A stretch of DNA of 64,000 bases from contig NZ_JACICA010000002.1 in the NCBI RefSeq assembly GCF_014195585.1, forward strand, positions 248,001 to 312,000, given 5' to 3'. Under the pieces are notes generated by a model, which made no database searches, had not been told where the DNA came from, and saw nothing but the letters and a program-made list of their open reading frames with translations. Below are positions 8,202 through 17,515 of this stretch, piece by piece; the first letter of the stretch is position 1, and the number at the start of each line of letters is the position of its first letter. The position numbers and the translations under genes are program-made. This DNA is from Alloprevotella rava. GTDB lineage: Bacteria > Bacteroidota > Bacteroidia > Bacteroidales > Bacteroidaceae.

Positions 8202-10079
8202 CTATTGCCGTTTCTGTTTATCGGACTCGATGAGGGCTAAAAGCTTGTCGACGGCTTCTTCCTCAGCAATGTTTTTCTCCACGCATACTTTGCCGCGATA
8301 GAGACTCACCTTGCCGCGGGCAGCTCCCACATAGCCGTAGTCGGCATCGGCCATTTCGCCAGGCCCATTCACGATGCAGCCCATGATGCCTATCTTGAGC
8401 CCCGTGAGGTGGCTGGTGGCAGCCTTGATGCGGGCAATGGTGGTTTGCAGGTTATAGAGCGTTCGGCCACAACCAGGACAACTGATGTATTCGGTGCGAG
8501 TGGTGCGCTGGCGTGTGGCTTGCAGAATTCCAAAAGCCGTGGCATCGATGTCGGCATAAGTCATGCGTTGCGCCTTGCCCTGATAGTTGTTGAACAGGAA
8601 GATACCATCTGTCAGTTCGTCGAACAGTAATGCGCCGAGATCGGCTGCCGTCTCGATTTGGAATTCTTCTTTCTCGTCGGCACTGTGAGCACTCTGCTCG
8701 AAGAATACTACGGGATTCTGGAGGTTTTCGGTCCACATCTCGTGTACCAAAGCCCGCAGTTCGCCCAGTCGGTTCTGGTGATTGCTCTGCGCAATAACGA
8801 CCATCTCGGGGTGGAGGCGGAGACACACCTTCACTTCCTCATTGAGGGCAGGATAGGTGAGGAACAAGAATTTGAGCGGACAAGGATTCATGCCGATGAG
8901 CGGTAGCGTTTGGTCGGTATAAGCCGGAAACACGCCCTCTTCAGGTTTCCACACGTTGGCATCTACGATATAGGCCGTATTCGCACGTTTGTCGAGCGGC
9001 GGAAGTTGGTGGCCCGCATAGATATAGTCGGGCAAGAGTTCGCCCACTTCAGTAGAGCCGTTGAGGCGTTCACTGATAACTACAGGTGCATTCGTTCCAC
9101 CGATGTTGAGCACGGGGCAAGTGGCGTGGCGCTCAGGCCGAACGTAATCAAAACCTGGGAAAGCCATACCCGGAATAAAGGTGTGGCCCGCGCGGCGTAC
9201 CACGTGGGAGGCCAACTTATAGGCCACGGGAATTTCGTTCTCGGGAGCTTCGCTCAGGCTCACGCGGATGGTGTCGCCAATACCGTCGGCGAGAAGTGCT
9301 CCGATGCCTGCTGCACTCTTGATGCGGCCGTCCTCACCTTCGCCTGCCTCCGTCACGCCGAGATGCAGCGGGAAATCCATCCCCTCTGCCTGCATGATGG
9401 AGCACAGAAGGCGCATACTGCGCACCATGACCACTGTGTTGGACGCTTTGATGGAGATGACAACATCCTTGAAGTCTTCTTTCTGACACACGCGCAGAAA
9501 CTCCATGCAGCTCTCCACGATGCCCTCGGGCGTATCTCCGTAGCGCGACATGATACGGTCGCTCAACGAACCGTGGTTTACGCCTATGCGGATGGCTGTG
9601 TGGTTGGCGCGACAGATGTCGAGTAGTTGGTGGAAGCGCGCTTCAAGACGTTTCAGTTCGTCAGCGTATTCCTCATCGGTGTACTCCAAATGTCGGAAAG
9701 TACGTGCGGGGTCGATGTAATTGCCCGGATTGATGCGGACTTTCTCTACAATAGTGGCGGCCACGTCGGCCACGTTCGGATTGAAGTGAATATCGGCCAC
9801 GAGGGGGGTAGTGTAGCCCAAGCGCGTGAGTTCGTCCTTGATATTGCGCAAGTTCTCGGCTTCGCGCGTGCCTTGCGTAGTGAGGCGCACATAGTCGCCG
9901 CCTGCATCCACGATGGCCTTTATCTGGCGCACACATCCCTCGGTGTCGGTGGTTGCCGCCGTAGTCATACTCTGGAGGCGGATAGGGTTGTCGCCACCCA
10001 ACGGCTTGTTGCCCACGCTCACCTCATGAGATTCGCGCGGCGTATAGTTGAATAGTTCTGAACCGGAATGGTATTTCAT
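8202..10079 (-). CDS. ispG: 4-hydroxy-3-methylbut-2-enyl diphosphate synthase (IspG/GcpE), long form
   Basis: Penultimate enzyme of the MEP isoprenoid pathway, reducing MEcPP to HMBPP with a [4Fe-4S] cluster. At 625 residues it is the long three-domain form (TIM barrel, extra middle domain, Fe-S domain) known from Bacteroidota, Chlorobi and plants. The cluster ligands are visible: CPGC (Cys534 and Cys537), GCIVNGPGE (Cys568 and Glu575). The barrel starts with PIRLQSMTTAATTDTEG. I chose the ATG at 10079 (MKYHSGSELFNYTPRES), since homologues begin just before this FNY segment; an ATG at 10100 would add seven residues. It is the last gene of a run rpoN - PAP2-like - purE - ispG. Confidence 0.96.
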   Translation of the reverse strand: MKYHSGSELFNYTPRESHEVSVGNKPLGGDNPIRLQSMTTAATTDTEGCVRQIKAIVDAGGDYVRLTTQGTREAENLRNIKDELTRLGYTTPLVADIHFNPNVADVAATIVEKVRINPGNYIDPARTFRHLEYTDEEYADELKRLEARFHQLLDICRANHTAIRIGVNHGSLSDRIMSRYGDTPEGIVESCMEFLRVCQKEDFKDVVISIKASNTVVMVRSMRLLCSIMQAEGMDFPLHLGVTEAGEGEDGRIKSAAGIGALLADGIGDTIRVSLSEAPENEIPVAYKLASHVVRRAGHTFIPGMAFPGFDYVRPERHATCPVLNIGGTNAPVVISERLNGSTEVGELLPDYIYAGHQLPPLDKRANTAYIVDANVWKPEEGVFPAYTDQTLPLIGMNPCPLKFLFLTYPALNEEVKVCLRLHPEMVVIAQSNHQNRLGELRALVHEMWTENLQNPVVFFEQSAHSADEKEEFQIETAADLGALLFDELTDGIFLFNNYQGKAQRMTYADIDATAFGILQATRQRTTRTEYISCPGCGRTLYNLQTTIARIKAATSHLTGLKIGIMGCIVNGPGEMADADYGYVGAARGKVSLYRGKVCVEKNIAEEEAVDKLLALIESDKQKRQ

Positions 10080-10153
10080 ATAAATATAATAATGAGCCAC
10101 AGCCCTACTTATGAGGACCTGGCTCGGTTAGAGTAAGACCGTAACGGGTCTTA

Positions 10154-10660
10154 TTAGTTGGTCTTAAATTCGTATTGCACATCGGCCAAATCAGTATTGG
10201 CTTTGATGATTTTTTGCTTTAAGCCTTCCTTATATTTGGTAAGCTTTTCAGCAATTTCGGGGTCGGCGAGAGCGAGCATCTCAACAGCTAAGATGGCGGC
10301 ATTCTGCGCACCGTTCACGCCCACTGTGGCAACGGGGATTCCGGGAGGCATCTGCACGATGCTGAGCAGGGCGTCGAGCCCGTCGAGCATTCCCTTGATG
10401 GGCACACCAATAACGGGAACCGTCGTGGAGGCTGCAATCACACCAGGAAGGGCTGCCGCCATACCGGCACCAGCGATGATGACTTGCAAACCGCGAGCAG
10501 AGGCATTTTGCGCAAATTCTTCCACCTCTTGCGGAGTGCGGTGGGCGCTTAGAGCCGTCATCTCGAAGGGAATCTCCATTTCGTTGAGAAATTTAGCGGC
10601 TTTTTCCATAACGGGCAGGTCGCTGGTGCTGCCCATAATAATACTGACTAAAGGTTCCAT
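10154..10660 (-). CDS. purE: N5-carboxyaminoimidazole ribonucleotide mutase (PurE)
   Basis: Cytoplasmic purine-biosynthesis enzyme converting N5-CAIR to CAIR. The 168-residue product starts at the ATG at 10660 (MEPLVSIIMGSTSD); the open frame continues further upstream but that extension has no family counterpart and overlaps the neighbouring gene. Motifs are GSTSDLPVM (10-18), SAHRTP (38-43, catalytic His40) and the small-residue-rich GAGMAAALPG loop. Length and motifs fit the class I (bacterial) enzyme. It begins 35 bp after the stop of the PAP2-like gene on the same strand, so cotranscription is likely. Confidence 0.95.
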   Translation of the reverse strand: MEPLVSIIMGSTSDLPVMEKAAKFLNEMEIPFEMTALSAHRTPQEVEEFAQNASARGLQVIIAGAGMAAALPGVIAASTTVPVIGVPIKGMLDGLDALLSIVQMPPGIPVATVGVNGAQNAAILAVEMLALADPEIAEKLTKYKEGLKQKIIKANTDLADVQYEFKTN

Positions 10661-10695
10661 ATCGTAATGAGTTTGATTTTCTAATGTTTGGACGA

Positions 10696-11313
10696 CTACA
10701 CCAAGAGAACGCAGAAGAATCCGCAGAGGATTCCGATGAGCGTACCCAAGCCGATGTCGATGAGTTTGTGCTGGCGAAGGATGAGACGGGCCGTACCCAC
10801 TAGTCCGCATAAGAGAATGCAGAGACAGAGCCAACTGAGGGGATTGAAGTTAAACCAAAGCGAGTAGGCACAAAGTGCGCCGACCACGCCGCCTGCTGCC
10901 GCCGCATGGGTGCTTACCTTGACCCAGTTGTTGAATACGGCGCAGATGATTTGCAATGTCAGAGCTCCCACGATGATTGCCAGCGTGAAGTGTGGCATAT
11001 GGAGCACCATCATCAGATACAGAAGTCCGACGTAGCACGTTATAGAAAGAAAATAGGGGATGTATCGATTGACACGCCGACTCAAATGATGGCGCGACCA
11101 ACCATTGAGGCGGCGATAGATGTAGATGGATAAAGTGGGGAGCAGCACTGTGAAAAAATAAACCATCAACAGAATGACCAATTTATAGCGCAGGGGAAAC
11201 TGGTTCAGATAACTGAACAAAAAAAGCGCTACAAAGGCCACAACGGGCGTATAGAAAGGCGAAAAAATCAGCGAAACTACCTTCGCTGTCAGGATGAGTA
11301 TGCGATTGTTCAT
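10696..11313 (-). CDS. PAP2-superfamily-like integral membrane protein
   Basis: 205 residues with about six hydrophobic segments. The C-terminal half follows the order of the PAP2 phosphatase fold: HHLSRRVNR, then STHAAAAGGVVGA, then TARLILRQHKLIDIGLGTLIG. The usual catalytic histidines are partly kept (STHA, RQHKL), though the first KxxxxxxRP motif is not recognisable, so lipid-phosphate phosphatase activity is uncertain. I start it at the ATG at 11313 (MNNRILILTAKVV); the longer open frame runs into rpoN. It follows rpoN by 13 bp and precedes purE by 35 bp, suggesting an operon. Confidence 0.75.
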   Translation of the reverse strand: MNNRILILTAKVVSLIFSPFYTPVVAFVALFLFSYLNQFPLRYKLVILLMVYFFTVLLPTLSIYIYRRLNGWSRHHLSRRVNRYIPYFLSITCYVGLLYLMMVLHMPHFTLAIIVGALTLQIICAVFNNWVKVSTHAAAAGGVVGALCAYSLWFNFNPLSWLCLCILLCGLVGTARLILRQHKLIDIGLGTLIGILCGFFCVLLV

Positions 11314-11326
11314 TTTCGTTCGTGTG

Positions 11327-12811
11327 TCAACTCTTACGTAGGCCACTCTTGGGGATTCCCAGAAGCTCACGATATTTCACTACTGTGCGGCGCGAAATGG
11401 GGAGGCCTTTTTCTGCCATTAGCTTAGAGAGCAGTTCATCGGAATAGGGCTTGCGTTTGTCTTCTCCGTCTATGATCTCGCGCAAGGCTATCTTTGCTTG
11501 TCGCGAGGATAGTTCTTCACCGCTCTCCGAGGTGAATTGTGATGAGAAGAAGAACTTTAGCGGATAAACGCCATAGGCTGTTCGCACATATTTGCTACCT
11601 GTCACTCGGCTGACGGTGGAAAAATCCACGCCCGCCCGTTGTGCCACATCTTTCAGCGTCATCGGCACGAGAAAAGATTCGTCGTCTTCGTTGCGGAAAA
11701 AGTCTTGCTGAATATGAGCAATACTCTCCATCACATTGCGCAGCGTCTGTTTGCGGCGATTCACCAGCTCGATGAAAAGTTGTGCATCGCCCACTTTCTT
11801 TCGTGCATAGATGTAGGCCTCTTTCTGCGCAATACTTAGTTGATTCCCTTTTCCGGAAAATTCGCGCACGGTATCTTTATAAGAACGGCTCACACGCAAA
11901 TCGGGCGTATCGCCGTTGTTCAAACTGATTTGTATGTTACCATCTTCGTCGAGGCTTAGGTAGAAGTCGGGAATCACCGTTGGGGCGGTTTGCGAAGCAG
12001 ACTCGTTGAGCCCGCTGCCCGGCTTCGGATTCAGATGAAGCAACACCTGCAGGGCAGCTTCCATTTCCTCCTGGCTGATGCCCAAACGCTGGCGGATATG
12101 CGCCCAATGGCGCAGGCTGAAATCCTTATAAAAGTCGTTGATGATGCGCAGCGCAATGGGCTTTGCAGCCGATTTCATTTCGGGATTTTCCAATTGTATG
12201 CGCAAACACTCCTGCAAATTTTTAGCACCAATACCGCGCGGCTCAAACGTTTGGAGCAGACGGAGCATGCGCTCCACATCCTCATCTTCGGCATCTATAT
12301 TATGATAGATGGCCATTTCATCCGTCAAGGTGTAAACATCCTTACGCAAATAGCCGTCATCATCAAGACTACCGATGAGATATTCCATAATGGCGCGCTC
12401 GCGTTCGCTGAGATCTTGTTCGCCAATCTGACGATACAGCTCATCGTAGGCGTTGCTTTGCTCGCTAATTTGGATCTCGCGCTCTTCTTGCGCATTGTTC
12501 TGGCGCACAAGATAGTCGGGCACATCATCCGCACTCAGATAGTCGGCCGTTTGATCATCCATTTCGGGCAGTTCCATATCGCCCAGTTCGCCATCTGTTT
12601 CTTCCTCGTTGTTGTCAGTATCCGGTTGCTCTTGTTCAGGTTGTTCGTCACCACCAGCTTCTTCCAGCGCCTCGTTGTCGTCCATCTCATTGCGAACACG
12701 CTCCTCAAGATCCATAACGGGGAGCTCCAACAGTCGAGCAAAAGCCACCTGAACAGCACTTAGCTGCTGCGTCTGTTCCTCTTTCTGTGTTTGTACGAGC
12801 TTCTGTGACAT
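11327..12811 (-). CDS. rpoN: RNA polymerase sigma-54 factor (RpoN)
   Basis: Alternative sigma factor that directs RNA polymerase to -24/-12 promoters and needs enhancer-binding ATPases to open them. The 494 residues begin at the ATG at 12811 with the glutamine- and leucine-rich region I (MSQKLVQTQKEEQTQQLS), followed by a very acidic linker (EEAGGDEQPEQEQPDTDNNE and on), the core-binding domain, the HTH region (DVAQRAGVDFSTVSRVTGSKY), and the RpoN box SRRTVVKYRE at 473-482. A good promoter lies just upstream (12830-12861). It heads the run toward ispG; no enhancer-binding activator is encoded in this window. Confidence 0.97.
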   Translation of the reverse strand: MSQKLVQTQKEEQTQQLSAVQVAFARLLELPVMDLEERVRNEMDDNEALEEAGGDEQPEQEQPDTDNNEEETDGELGDMELPEMDDQTADYLSADDVPDYLVRQNNAQEEREIQISEQSNAYDELYRQIGEQDLSERERAIMEYLIGSLDDDGYLRKDVYTLTDEMAIYHNIDAEDEDVERMLRLLQTFEPRGIGAKNLQECLRIQLENPEMKSAAKPIALRIINDFYKDFSLRHWAHIRQRLGISQEEMEAALQVLLHLNPKPGSGLNESASQTAPTVIPDFYLSLDEDGNIQISLNNGDTPDLRVSRSYKDTVREFSGKGNQLSIAQKEAYIYARKKVGDAQLFIELVNRRKQTLRNVMESIAHIQQDFFRNEDDESFLVPMTLKDVAQRAGVDFSTVSRVTGSKYVRTAYGVYPLKFFFSSQFTSESGEELSSRQAKIALREIIDGEDKRKPYSDELLSKLMAEKGLPISRRTVVKYRELLGIPKSGLRKS

Positions 12812-12829
12812 AATCCTGAATCTTTTCTG

Positions 12830-12861
12830 CAAAAATACAGATTTTTTTGTGAACCTTACAA
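12830..12861 (-). promoter_or_regulatory. rpoN: Promoter of rpoN
   Basis: Minus-strand TATTTTTG (-7 box, 12837-12830), 21 nt downstream of TTG (12861-12859), matching the Bacteroidota TTTG-N19-21-TAnnTTTG pattern. Transcription would start about 12 nt upstream of the rpoN ATG. Confidence 0.6.
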
Positions 12862-13226
12862 TCTTCCGCCCTTTCCTATCTGAAACTTGCTGCCATCTGC
12901 TCACCCTCCGCTGCAACAGGGCAATTCTTCGCTCTCAGTACCGCAGAAAAACCTCTATTTTACGGAACAATATTCATGAAAACAGCACGATCCTGCGAAG
13001 AATGCTCCACATCCTACGCCTTTTCATCGATGACATAACCCACCAAAAGCGTGAATAGCTCTTAAAAAGTTTCAGAATTGAAGCTTTTCTGAAATTTCAC
13101 TGAAGCATTTCAGCCAGTTTCATAAAGTGGTAATCAAACATTTACGATTCCGGCAAAACTTCTGAAGCTTTTTTGCAACGTTTTCTGGATGAGAAGTGGA
13201 AATACTGCGGCAGTGGGCGCGGTTTT

Positions 13227-13511
13227 GCTTATTGTGTTTCAGAATATCCTTATTACGTTCGAGAATATAATAAGCCTATCCGCCCTCACCCTTATCATGT
13301 CAGCTCACACCCCTATTGCGTCCAGAGATGCAATAAACCTATCCGTCGACAGCCTTATTCTGTCAGCCCACGCCCTTTTAGTGTCTGCCCATCCCTTTAT
13401 CGTGTTTGAGAATACAATAAGGCTATCCGTCAGCAGCCTTATTGCGTCAGCTCACGCGCTTATTGTGTTCGGAAATCCAATAAGGCTATCAGCTCCCCCC
13501 TTATTGCGTCC
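13227..13511. repeat. 21-bp-period array, locus 3 (longest)
   Basis: About thirteen degenerate units over 285 bp, mixing CCTTATT and AATAAGG orientations with cores such as GTCAGCTCAC, GTCGACAG and GTCAGCAG. The units are more divergent than at other loci, so it may be an older array. Confidence 0.8.
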
Positions 13512-13540
13512 ACTCGCGCTGCGATGTAGCGTGTTCACCC

Positions 13541-13655
13541 ACTGTCCCCGGCGGGGACACACCATGCTTAACCGCGGGTGAGATGCCCAAAGGGCGAACC
13601 CGTGGGAAAGGGATACACAAACCTCCGACGCAGGAAGCGTCGCACAGCACCCACT
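13541..13655. repeat. GC-rich hairpin cluster
   Basis: Three self-complementary segments follow each other: GTCCCCGGCGGGGAC, accgcgggt with acccgtggg enclosing cccaaaggg, and CGACGCAGGAAGCGTCG. Such compact palindromes look like REP-type elements or a structured RNA. Confidence 0.55.
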
Positions 13656-13682
13656 CTCCCCCTCCCAAGATTTTATTTTTTC

Positions 13683-13850
13683 GTTGTCACATCGTCACGT
13701 TGTCACACTTTGAGTATAACCGCTTGATAATGTGTTTATTGCATGCGTGACGACGCGTGACAACGGTGTGACAACAAAGAGCAATTGTTGTCACGCGCAT
13801 AAGTCCTTATCTATCAGCTTCTTCCCTTCCTGCGTGACAACGTGACAACA
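13683..13850. repeat. Cluster of GTGAC/GTCAC motifs
   Basis: Around nine copies of TTGTCAC or GTGACAA in both orientations in under 170 bp, for example GCGTGACAACGTGACAACA near 13832-13850 and TTGTTGTCACGCG near 13786-13798. The spacing is irregular. It lies about 100-300 bp upstream of the promoter at 13956. Confidence 0.7.
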
Positions 13851-13955
13851 AAAATCGAGTATTTCCTATAGGAGGAGAGAGGGAGAATACTCCCTCAACG
13901 CTTTCAGTGCGATGCTCATCCGTCCACTTCCCCCAACGAAAAATATATATTTTTT

Positions 13956-13987
13956 TTTGCATTATTAAATAAGTTTCCATACCTTTG
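13956..13987 (+). promoter_or_regulatory. Promoter of LRR surface protein gene
   Basis: TTTG (13956-13959), a 20-nt spacer, and TACCTTTG (13980-13987) match the Bacteroidota housekeeping consensus exactly. The start codon is about 170 nt beyond the predicted start point, so the transcript has a long leader. Confidence 0.75.
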
Positions 13988-14164
13988 CGAAAATACAACT
14001 TTTATAAAAGAAAACTTGTCGCTTTGCTTTCTAAAGAGTCGAAAGGCAGACAAGGTGTTAATCTAATGATTCGAAATTACTATTAATCTCAACGGCCCAA
14101 CTTCCCGATACGGCACTCCCAGAAAGTATAAAGACGATAAGGAGACAAAGGGGAAACTAATTTT

Positions 14165-15505
14165 ATGAAAATGCAATTACTCAAGAATTTCTGTGCTGTG
14201 TTCCTCGCAGGATTCATGGCCTTGTTGCTCCTTCCGCAGTCTGCTCAAGCGCAGGAGAAGGAAGCTTACGTTGTGAAAAGCAGCGATAAGAAAACGCTGA
14301 CGTTCTACTACGACGATCAAAAATCCTCCCGCACGGGCACTGTGTGGGGAATTAAGGAGACGAAGGAGGTATATGGAGATACATACCCTGCTTGGTCTGG
14401 AACAGAGTCCAAAGTTACTACCGCTGTCTTCGATGCTTCGTTCAAGAACTATCTTCCCCAAAGCACTGAGAGCTGGTTTTTTAATTTTAGAAACCTGGAG
14501 AAAATAGAAGGATTGACAAATCTCAATACATCTGAAGTCACTACGATGAGGACAATGTTTACGTTCTGCCTGAATTTAACTTCCCTCAATCTCTCCAACT
14601 TCAAGACGGAGAACGTGCAAGACATGATGGGAATGTTTAGGGGCTGCCAGAATTTAGAATCCCTCGATCTCTCTAACTTCAAGACGGAGAACGTGCAAAA
14701 CATGAATTCAATGTTTAGGGACTGCGAGTATTTAACTTCCCTCGATCTCTCCAACTTCAAGATGGAGAACGTGAAAGACATGAATTCAATGTTTTATCGC
14801 TGCCGGTATTTAACTTCCCTCAATCTCTCCAACTTCAAGACGGAGAACGTGCAAGACATGAATTCAATGTTTTATGGCTGCTCAAGGTTAACTTCCCTCA
14901 ATCTCTCCAACTTCAAGACGGAGAAGGTGCAAGACATGAGTAAAATGTTTTGGGACTGCTCAAGTTTAACTTCCCTCAATCTCTCCAACTTCAAGACGGA
15001 GAACGTGAAAAACATGAGTGAAATGTTTTATGAATGCAAGAATTTAACTTCCCTCGATCTTTCCAACTTCAAGACGGAGAACGTGCAAAACATGAATGAA
15101 ATGTTTAGGGGCTGCTCAAGGTTAACTTCCCTCGATCTCTCCAACTTCAAGACGGAGAACATGCAAGAAATGAATTCAATGTTTCGTGAATGCAGTTCTC
15201 TAGAAACCATCTATTGCAATAATACTTGGACTTGTTCACAATCTTGGGATATGTTCCAGGGTTGTAGGAGTCTCGAAGGAGCAGTGGCCTACGATGAAAG
15301 TAAGAAAGATGCTTCCATGGCGAATCCCGAAACAGGGTATTTCACAAAGAAAGGAAGTACGGGCGTTGCTACGGCTACCACTGAAGCCAATGCGAGCATC
15401 CAGACGATTTACTCTACTGACGGGCGCAGACTCAACGACTTGCAGCGCGGGCTGAATATCGTTCGCATGAGCAACGGAACTACGCAGAAGATTCTGCGCA
15501 AATAG
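14165..15505 (+). CDS. Secreted BspA-like leucine-rich-repeat protein with C-terminal sorting-type tail
   Basis: 446 residues with a signal peptide cleaved near SAQAQE. Residues from about 115 to 350 consist of ten LRR units of 26 residues in the DUF285/BspA style, pattern LTSLDLSNFKTENVxxMxxM then F, two residues and C. Eight units are almost identical in protein and DNA (78-bp period). BspA-type proteins mediate adhesion and coaggregation in oral Bacteroidota. The last 40 residues (IYSTDGRRLN, then RGLNIVRMSNGT, ending KILRK) match the tails of the exported proteins at 29-38 kb and resemble a type IX secretion sorting domain, implying surface delivery. It stands alone between its promoter and a terminator. 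Confidence 0.88.
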   Translation: MKMQLLKNFCAVFLAGFMALLLLPQSAQAQEKEAYVVKSSDKKTLTFYYDDQKSSRTGTVWGIKETKEVYGDTYPAWSGTESKVTTAVFDASFKNYLPQSTESWFFNFRNLEKIEGLTNLNTSEVTTMRTMFTFCLNLTSLNLSNFKTENVQDMMGMFRGCQNLESLDLSNFKTENVQNMNSMFRDCEYLTSLDLSNFKMENVKDMNSMFYRCRYLTSLNLSNFKTENVQDMNSMFYGCSRLTSLNLSNFKTEKVQDMSKMFWDCSSLTSLNLSNFKTENVKNMSEMFYECKNLTSLDLSNFKTENVQNMNEMFRGCSRLTSLDLSNFKTENMQEMNSMFRECSSLETIYCNNTWTCSQSWDMFQGCRSLEGAVAYDESKKDASMANPETGYFTKKGSTGVATATTEANASIQTIYSTDGRRLNDLQRGLNIVRMSNGTTQKILRK

Positions 15506-15525
15506 TGTTCTCAATAAAATAGAAA

Positions 15526-15567
15526 TTTCCCCACGAACTACTCGCTGCGAGTAAGTTTGTGGGGAAA
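15526..15567. terminator. Bidirectional terminator
   Basis: Inverted repeat tttccccacgaact with its complement agtttgtggggaaa, loop around ctcgctgcgag, with A/T runs on both sides. It sits between the convergent LRR gene and the AspT-type transporter gene. Confidence 0.75.
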
Positions 15568-15623
15568 ACTTTTAGTATAAAAAAGCGCACATAGGTTTCA
15601 ATAAATGTTACGCTCTATTCTTT

Positions 15624-17297
15624 CTATCCGAGCCATAGCATCACAATGAGTTGGGCTATGATGACGCGCACGAACATGCCGAGAGGATAGACCGTGGCGT
15701 AGGCAACGCTGGCTTGGTCGCCGTCCTCTGTTGAATTGACATAGTCGAGCGCAATGGGGTTGGCCATTGCTCCACAGAGCATACCGGCTGTGGTGGCATA
15801 AGAGCGTTTGAACCATTTCACCGCTATAATGGCCATGATAGCCACCGGCACAACGGAAAGGAACACACTATAACCAATCCATGAAAGTGCGGCGGGGCGC
15901 ATAACGGTCTCTACAAATTTCGGTCCTGCATCAAGCCCCAAACAAGCCAGATAGGTGCTCAAACCCAGGGAGCGGATGAGCAAGTTGGCAGAGTTGGTCA
16001 CATAAGCCACCATGTGAAAGCGCGGACCGAAAGCACCAATCAGAATACCCATCACAACAGGGCCACCGGCGAGACCGAGGCGCAGCGGCGAGGACATGCC
16101 AGGGATGGCGATGGGCAAATAGCCTAAAGCCAAGCCTAAGACCATACCAATGAAAATAGTTACCATATTTGGTTCGTCGAGCGCATGGATTGTGTTACCA
16201 AGCTCTTCAGCCACTTTCTTGCAGCTCTCAGGCGAACCTACCACCGTTACGCGGTCGCCCACACGGAGCACAAGGTTGGGCTCGGCCATGAGCTGGATGT
16301 CGCTACGCTTCACACGCGATACATTCACGCCGAAGCGATTGCGCAAATGGAGTTGTCCGAGGTGTTTTCCGTTGATATGGTTTCGAGTGATGAGGATGCG
16401 CTCGCTCACGAGTGCCGTGTCCAATTTGTTCCAGTCTATGTCGCTCTTGTTCCAGTCCTTCTCGTCCACTTTTCCGAAAAGGATAGTGAGGGTTTCGACA
16501 TACTTTGGTTGGGTGATGACCAGCACGCGGTCGCCTTCCTCCAGCGGGGTCTGCCCCGTGGCCAGAATAACGCGATCTTTGCGCCAGATGCGGCTCACGA
16601 TGAAATGCTTGTCTGCAAGTTTTGCACACTCTATGATAGTTTTTCCGAAGATTGCGGGGTTGCTAATCTCAAAGGAGGCGATGTAAGCCTCATCAGGGTC
16701 GCGCTTCACTATGCTCTTCGGATTCTTGTGTAGATAGCCTTTGACGAGCATCAATGCAATGATGACTCCCACCATACCGATGGGGTAGGTCACGGCCAAG
16801 GAGAGAGCGGCGTCCAGTCCGTCGCCAGGGTGGTGCATCTGGCTCAGTGCCTGCTGTGAAGCCGCCAAAGCCGGCGTGTTGGTAGTGGCGCCACAGAGCA
16901 CACCCATCATCTCGCCCAAAGGACTCCATCCGAAGAAGATGGGAACAAGCGCGGCGATAGTACCAACCAAAATGAGCGTCAGGCTGAGCAAGGAAAGCAC
17001 CGTTCCGCCAGAGCGAAACGAACTCATGAAGCCGGGGCCCACTTGCAATCCTAACACATAGACAAAGATGATAAGTCCGAAGTCCTCCGCATAGATCAAC
17101 ATTTCGTGGTCGATAGTGATGCCGAGTCCTCCGAGCAGGATACCCATGAAGAACACCCAAGTGACACCGAGTCCGATACCTTTGATTTTGAATTTTCCCA
17201 GCGAAAGTCCGATGGCGCAGCAGAGCGAAATGACGGCCACGGCTTTAATAGCCGGTACATCAAACACAACCTTGTCAAGCCATTGTAAAAAGTCCAT
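15624..17297 (-). CDS. AspT/YidE-type putative transporter with two TrkA-C domains
   Basis: 557-residue inner-membrane protein. The order is transmembrane block (about 1-190), two soluble RCK_C/TrkA-C domains (about 205-290 and 300-385), and a second transmembrane block (about 390-557). Each membrane block carries the repeat motif of the aspartate:alanine antiporter family (LCGATTNTPAL near 145 and LCGAMANPIAL near 515). The substrate is not predictable; related proteins exchange aspartate or other dicarboxylates, and the TrkA-C domains may sense a nucleotide or ion. The ATG at 17297 (MDFLQWLDKVVFD) is preferred over one ten residues upstream. It converges with the LRR gene. Confidence 0.88.
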   Translation of the reverse strand: MDFLQWLDKVVFDVPAIKAVAVISLCCAIGLSLGKFKIKGIGLGVTWVFFMGILLGGLGITIDHEMLIYAEDFGLIIFVYVLGLQVGPGFMSSFRSGGTVLSLLSLTLILVGTIAALVPIFFGWSPLGEMMGVLCGATTNTPALAASQQALSQMHHPGDGLDAALSLAVTYPIGMVGVIIALMLVKGYLHKNPKSIVKRDPDEAYIASFEISNPAIFGKTIIECAKLADKHFIVSRIWRKDRVILATGQTPLEEGDRVLVITQPKYVETLTILFGKVDEKDWNKSDIDWNKLDTALVSERILITRNHINGKHLGQLHLRNRFGVNVSRVKRSDIQLMAEPNLVLRVGDRVTVVGSPESCKKVAEELGNTIHALDEPNMVTIFIGMVLGLALGYLPIAIPGMSSPLRLGLAGGPVVMGILIGAFGPRFHMVAYVTNSANLLIRSLGLSTYLACLGLDAGPKFVETVMRPAALSWIGYSVFLSVVPVAIMAIIAVKWFKRSYATTAGMLCGAMANPIALDYVNSTEDGDQASVAYATVYPLGMFVRVIIAQLIVMLWLG

Positions 17298-17515
17298 AGT
17301 GTATAGTTGCGAAAGATTATACATCAAAGACGGCCTCCCACTGTATTTTGCAGAGCGCGGCCGTAATAATCTCTTTTAATGGGGACGAAGTTACGGTAAG
17401 ACACTCGAAAAAGCAAATTTACAGTATAAAAAGGCCTTTCTCCCACTTCCTTATGGGTACATTCTGTCTTTTTGGAAACAGAAATCGCTATTGTGGTTGA
17501 AAAGTCCAACATTCC

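Larger units (their letters stand above)
12812..14164. other. 1.35-kb gene-free repeat-rich interval
   Basis: I see no credible gene. It holds, from left to right, the rpoN promoter, the longest 21-bp-period array (13227-13511), GC-rich hairpins (13541-13655), a cluster of GTGAC/GTCAC motifs (13683-13850) and the promoter and long leader of the leucine-rich-repeat gene. Confidence 0.7.

Noticed and set aside
8910-9626. 238-codon plus-strand open frame
   Set aside because: Antisense shadow of ispG, whose Fe-S motifs and length are unambiguous.
10133-10153. Terminator between purE and ispG (aagaccgtaacgggtctt)
   Set aside because: The stem is only six or seven base pairs and lacks a T run on the minus strand; ispG may well be cotranscribed with purE.
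13227-13511. CRISPR-like array of short spaced repeats
   Set aside because: Units are 21 bp without unique 30-bp spacers, are degenerate, and flip orientation; no cas genes are nearby.
13189-13581. 130-codon open frame over array locus 3
   Set aside because: Same reason: repeat-derived frame, no start-site context, no conserved protein features.
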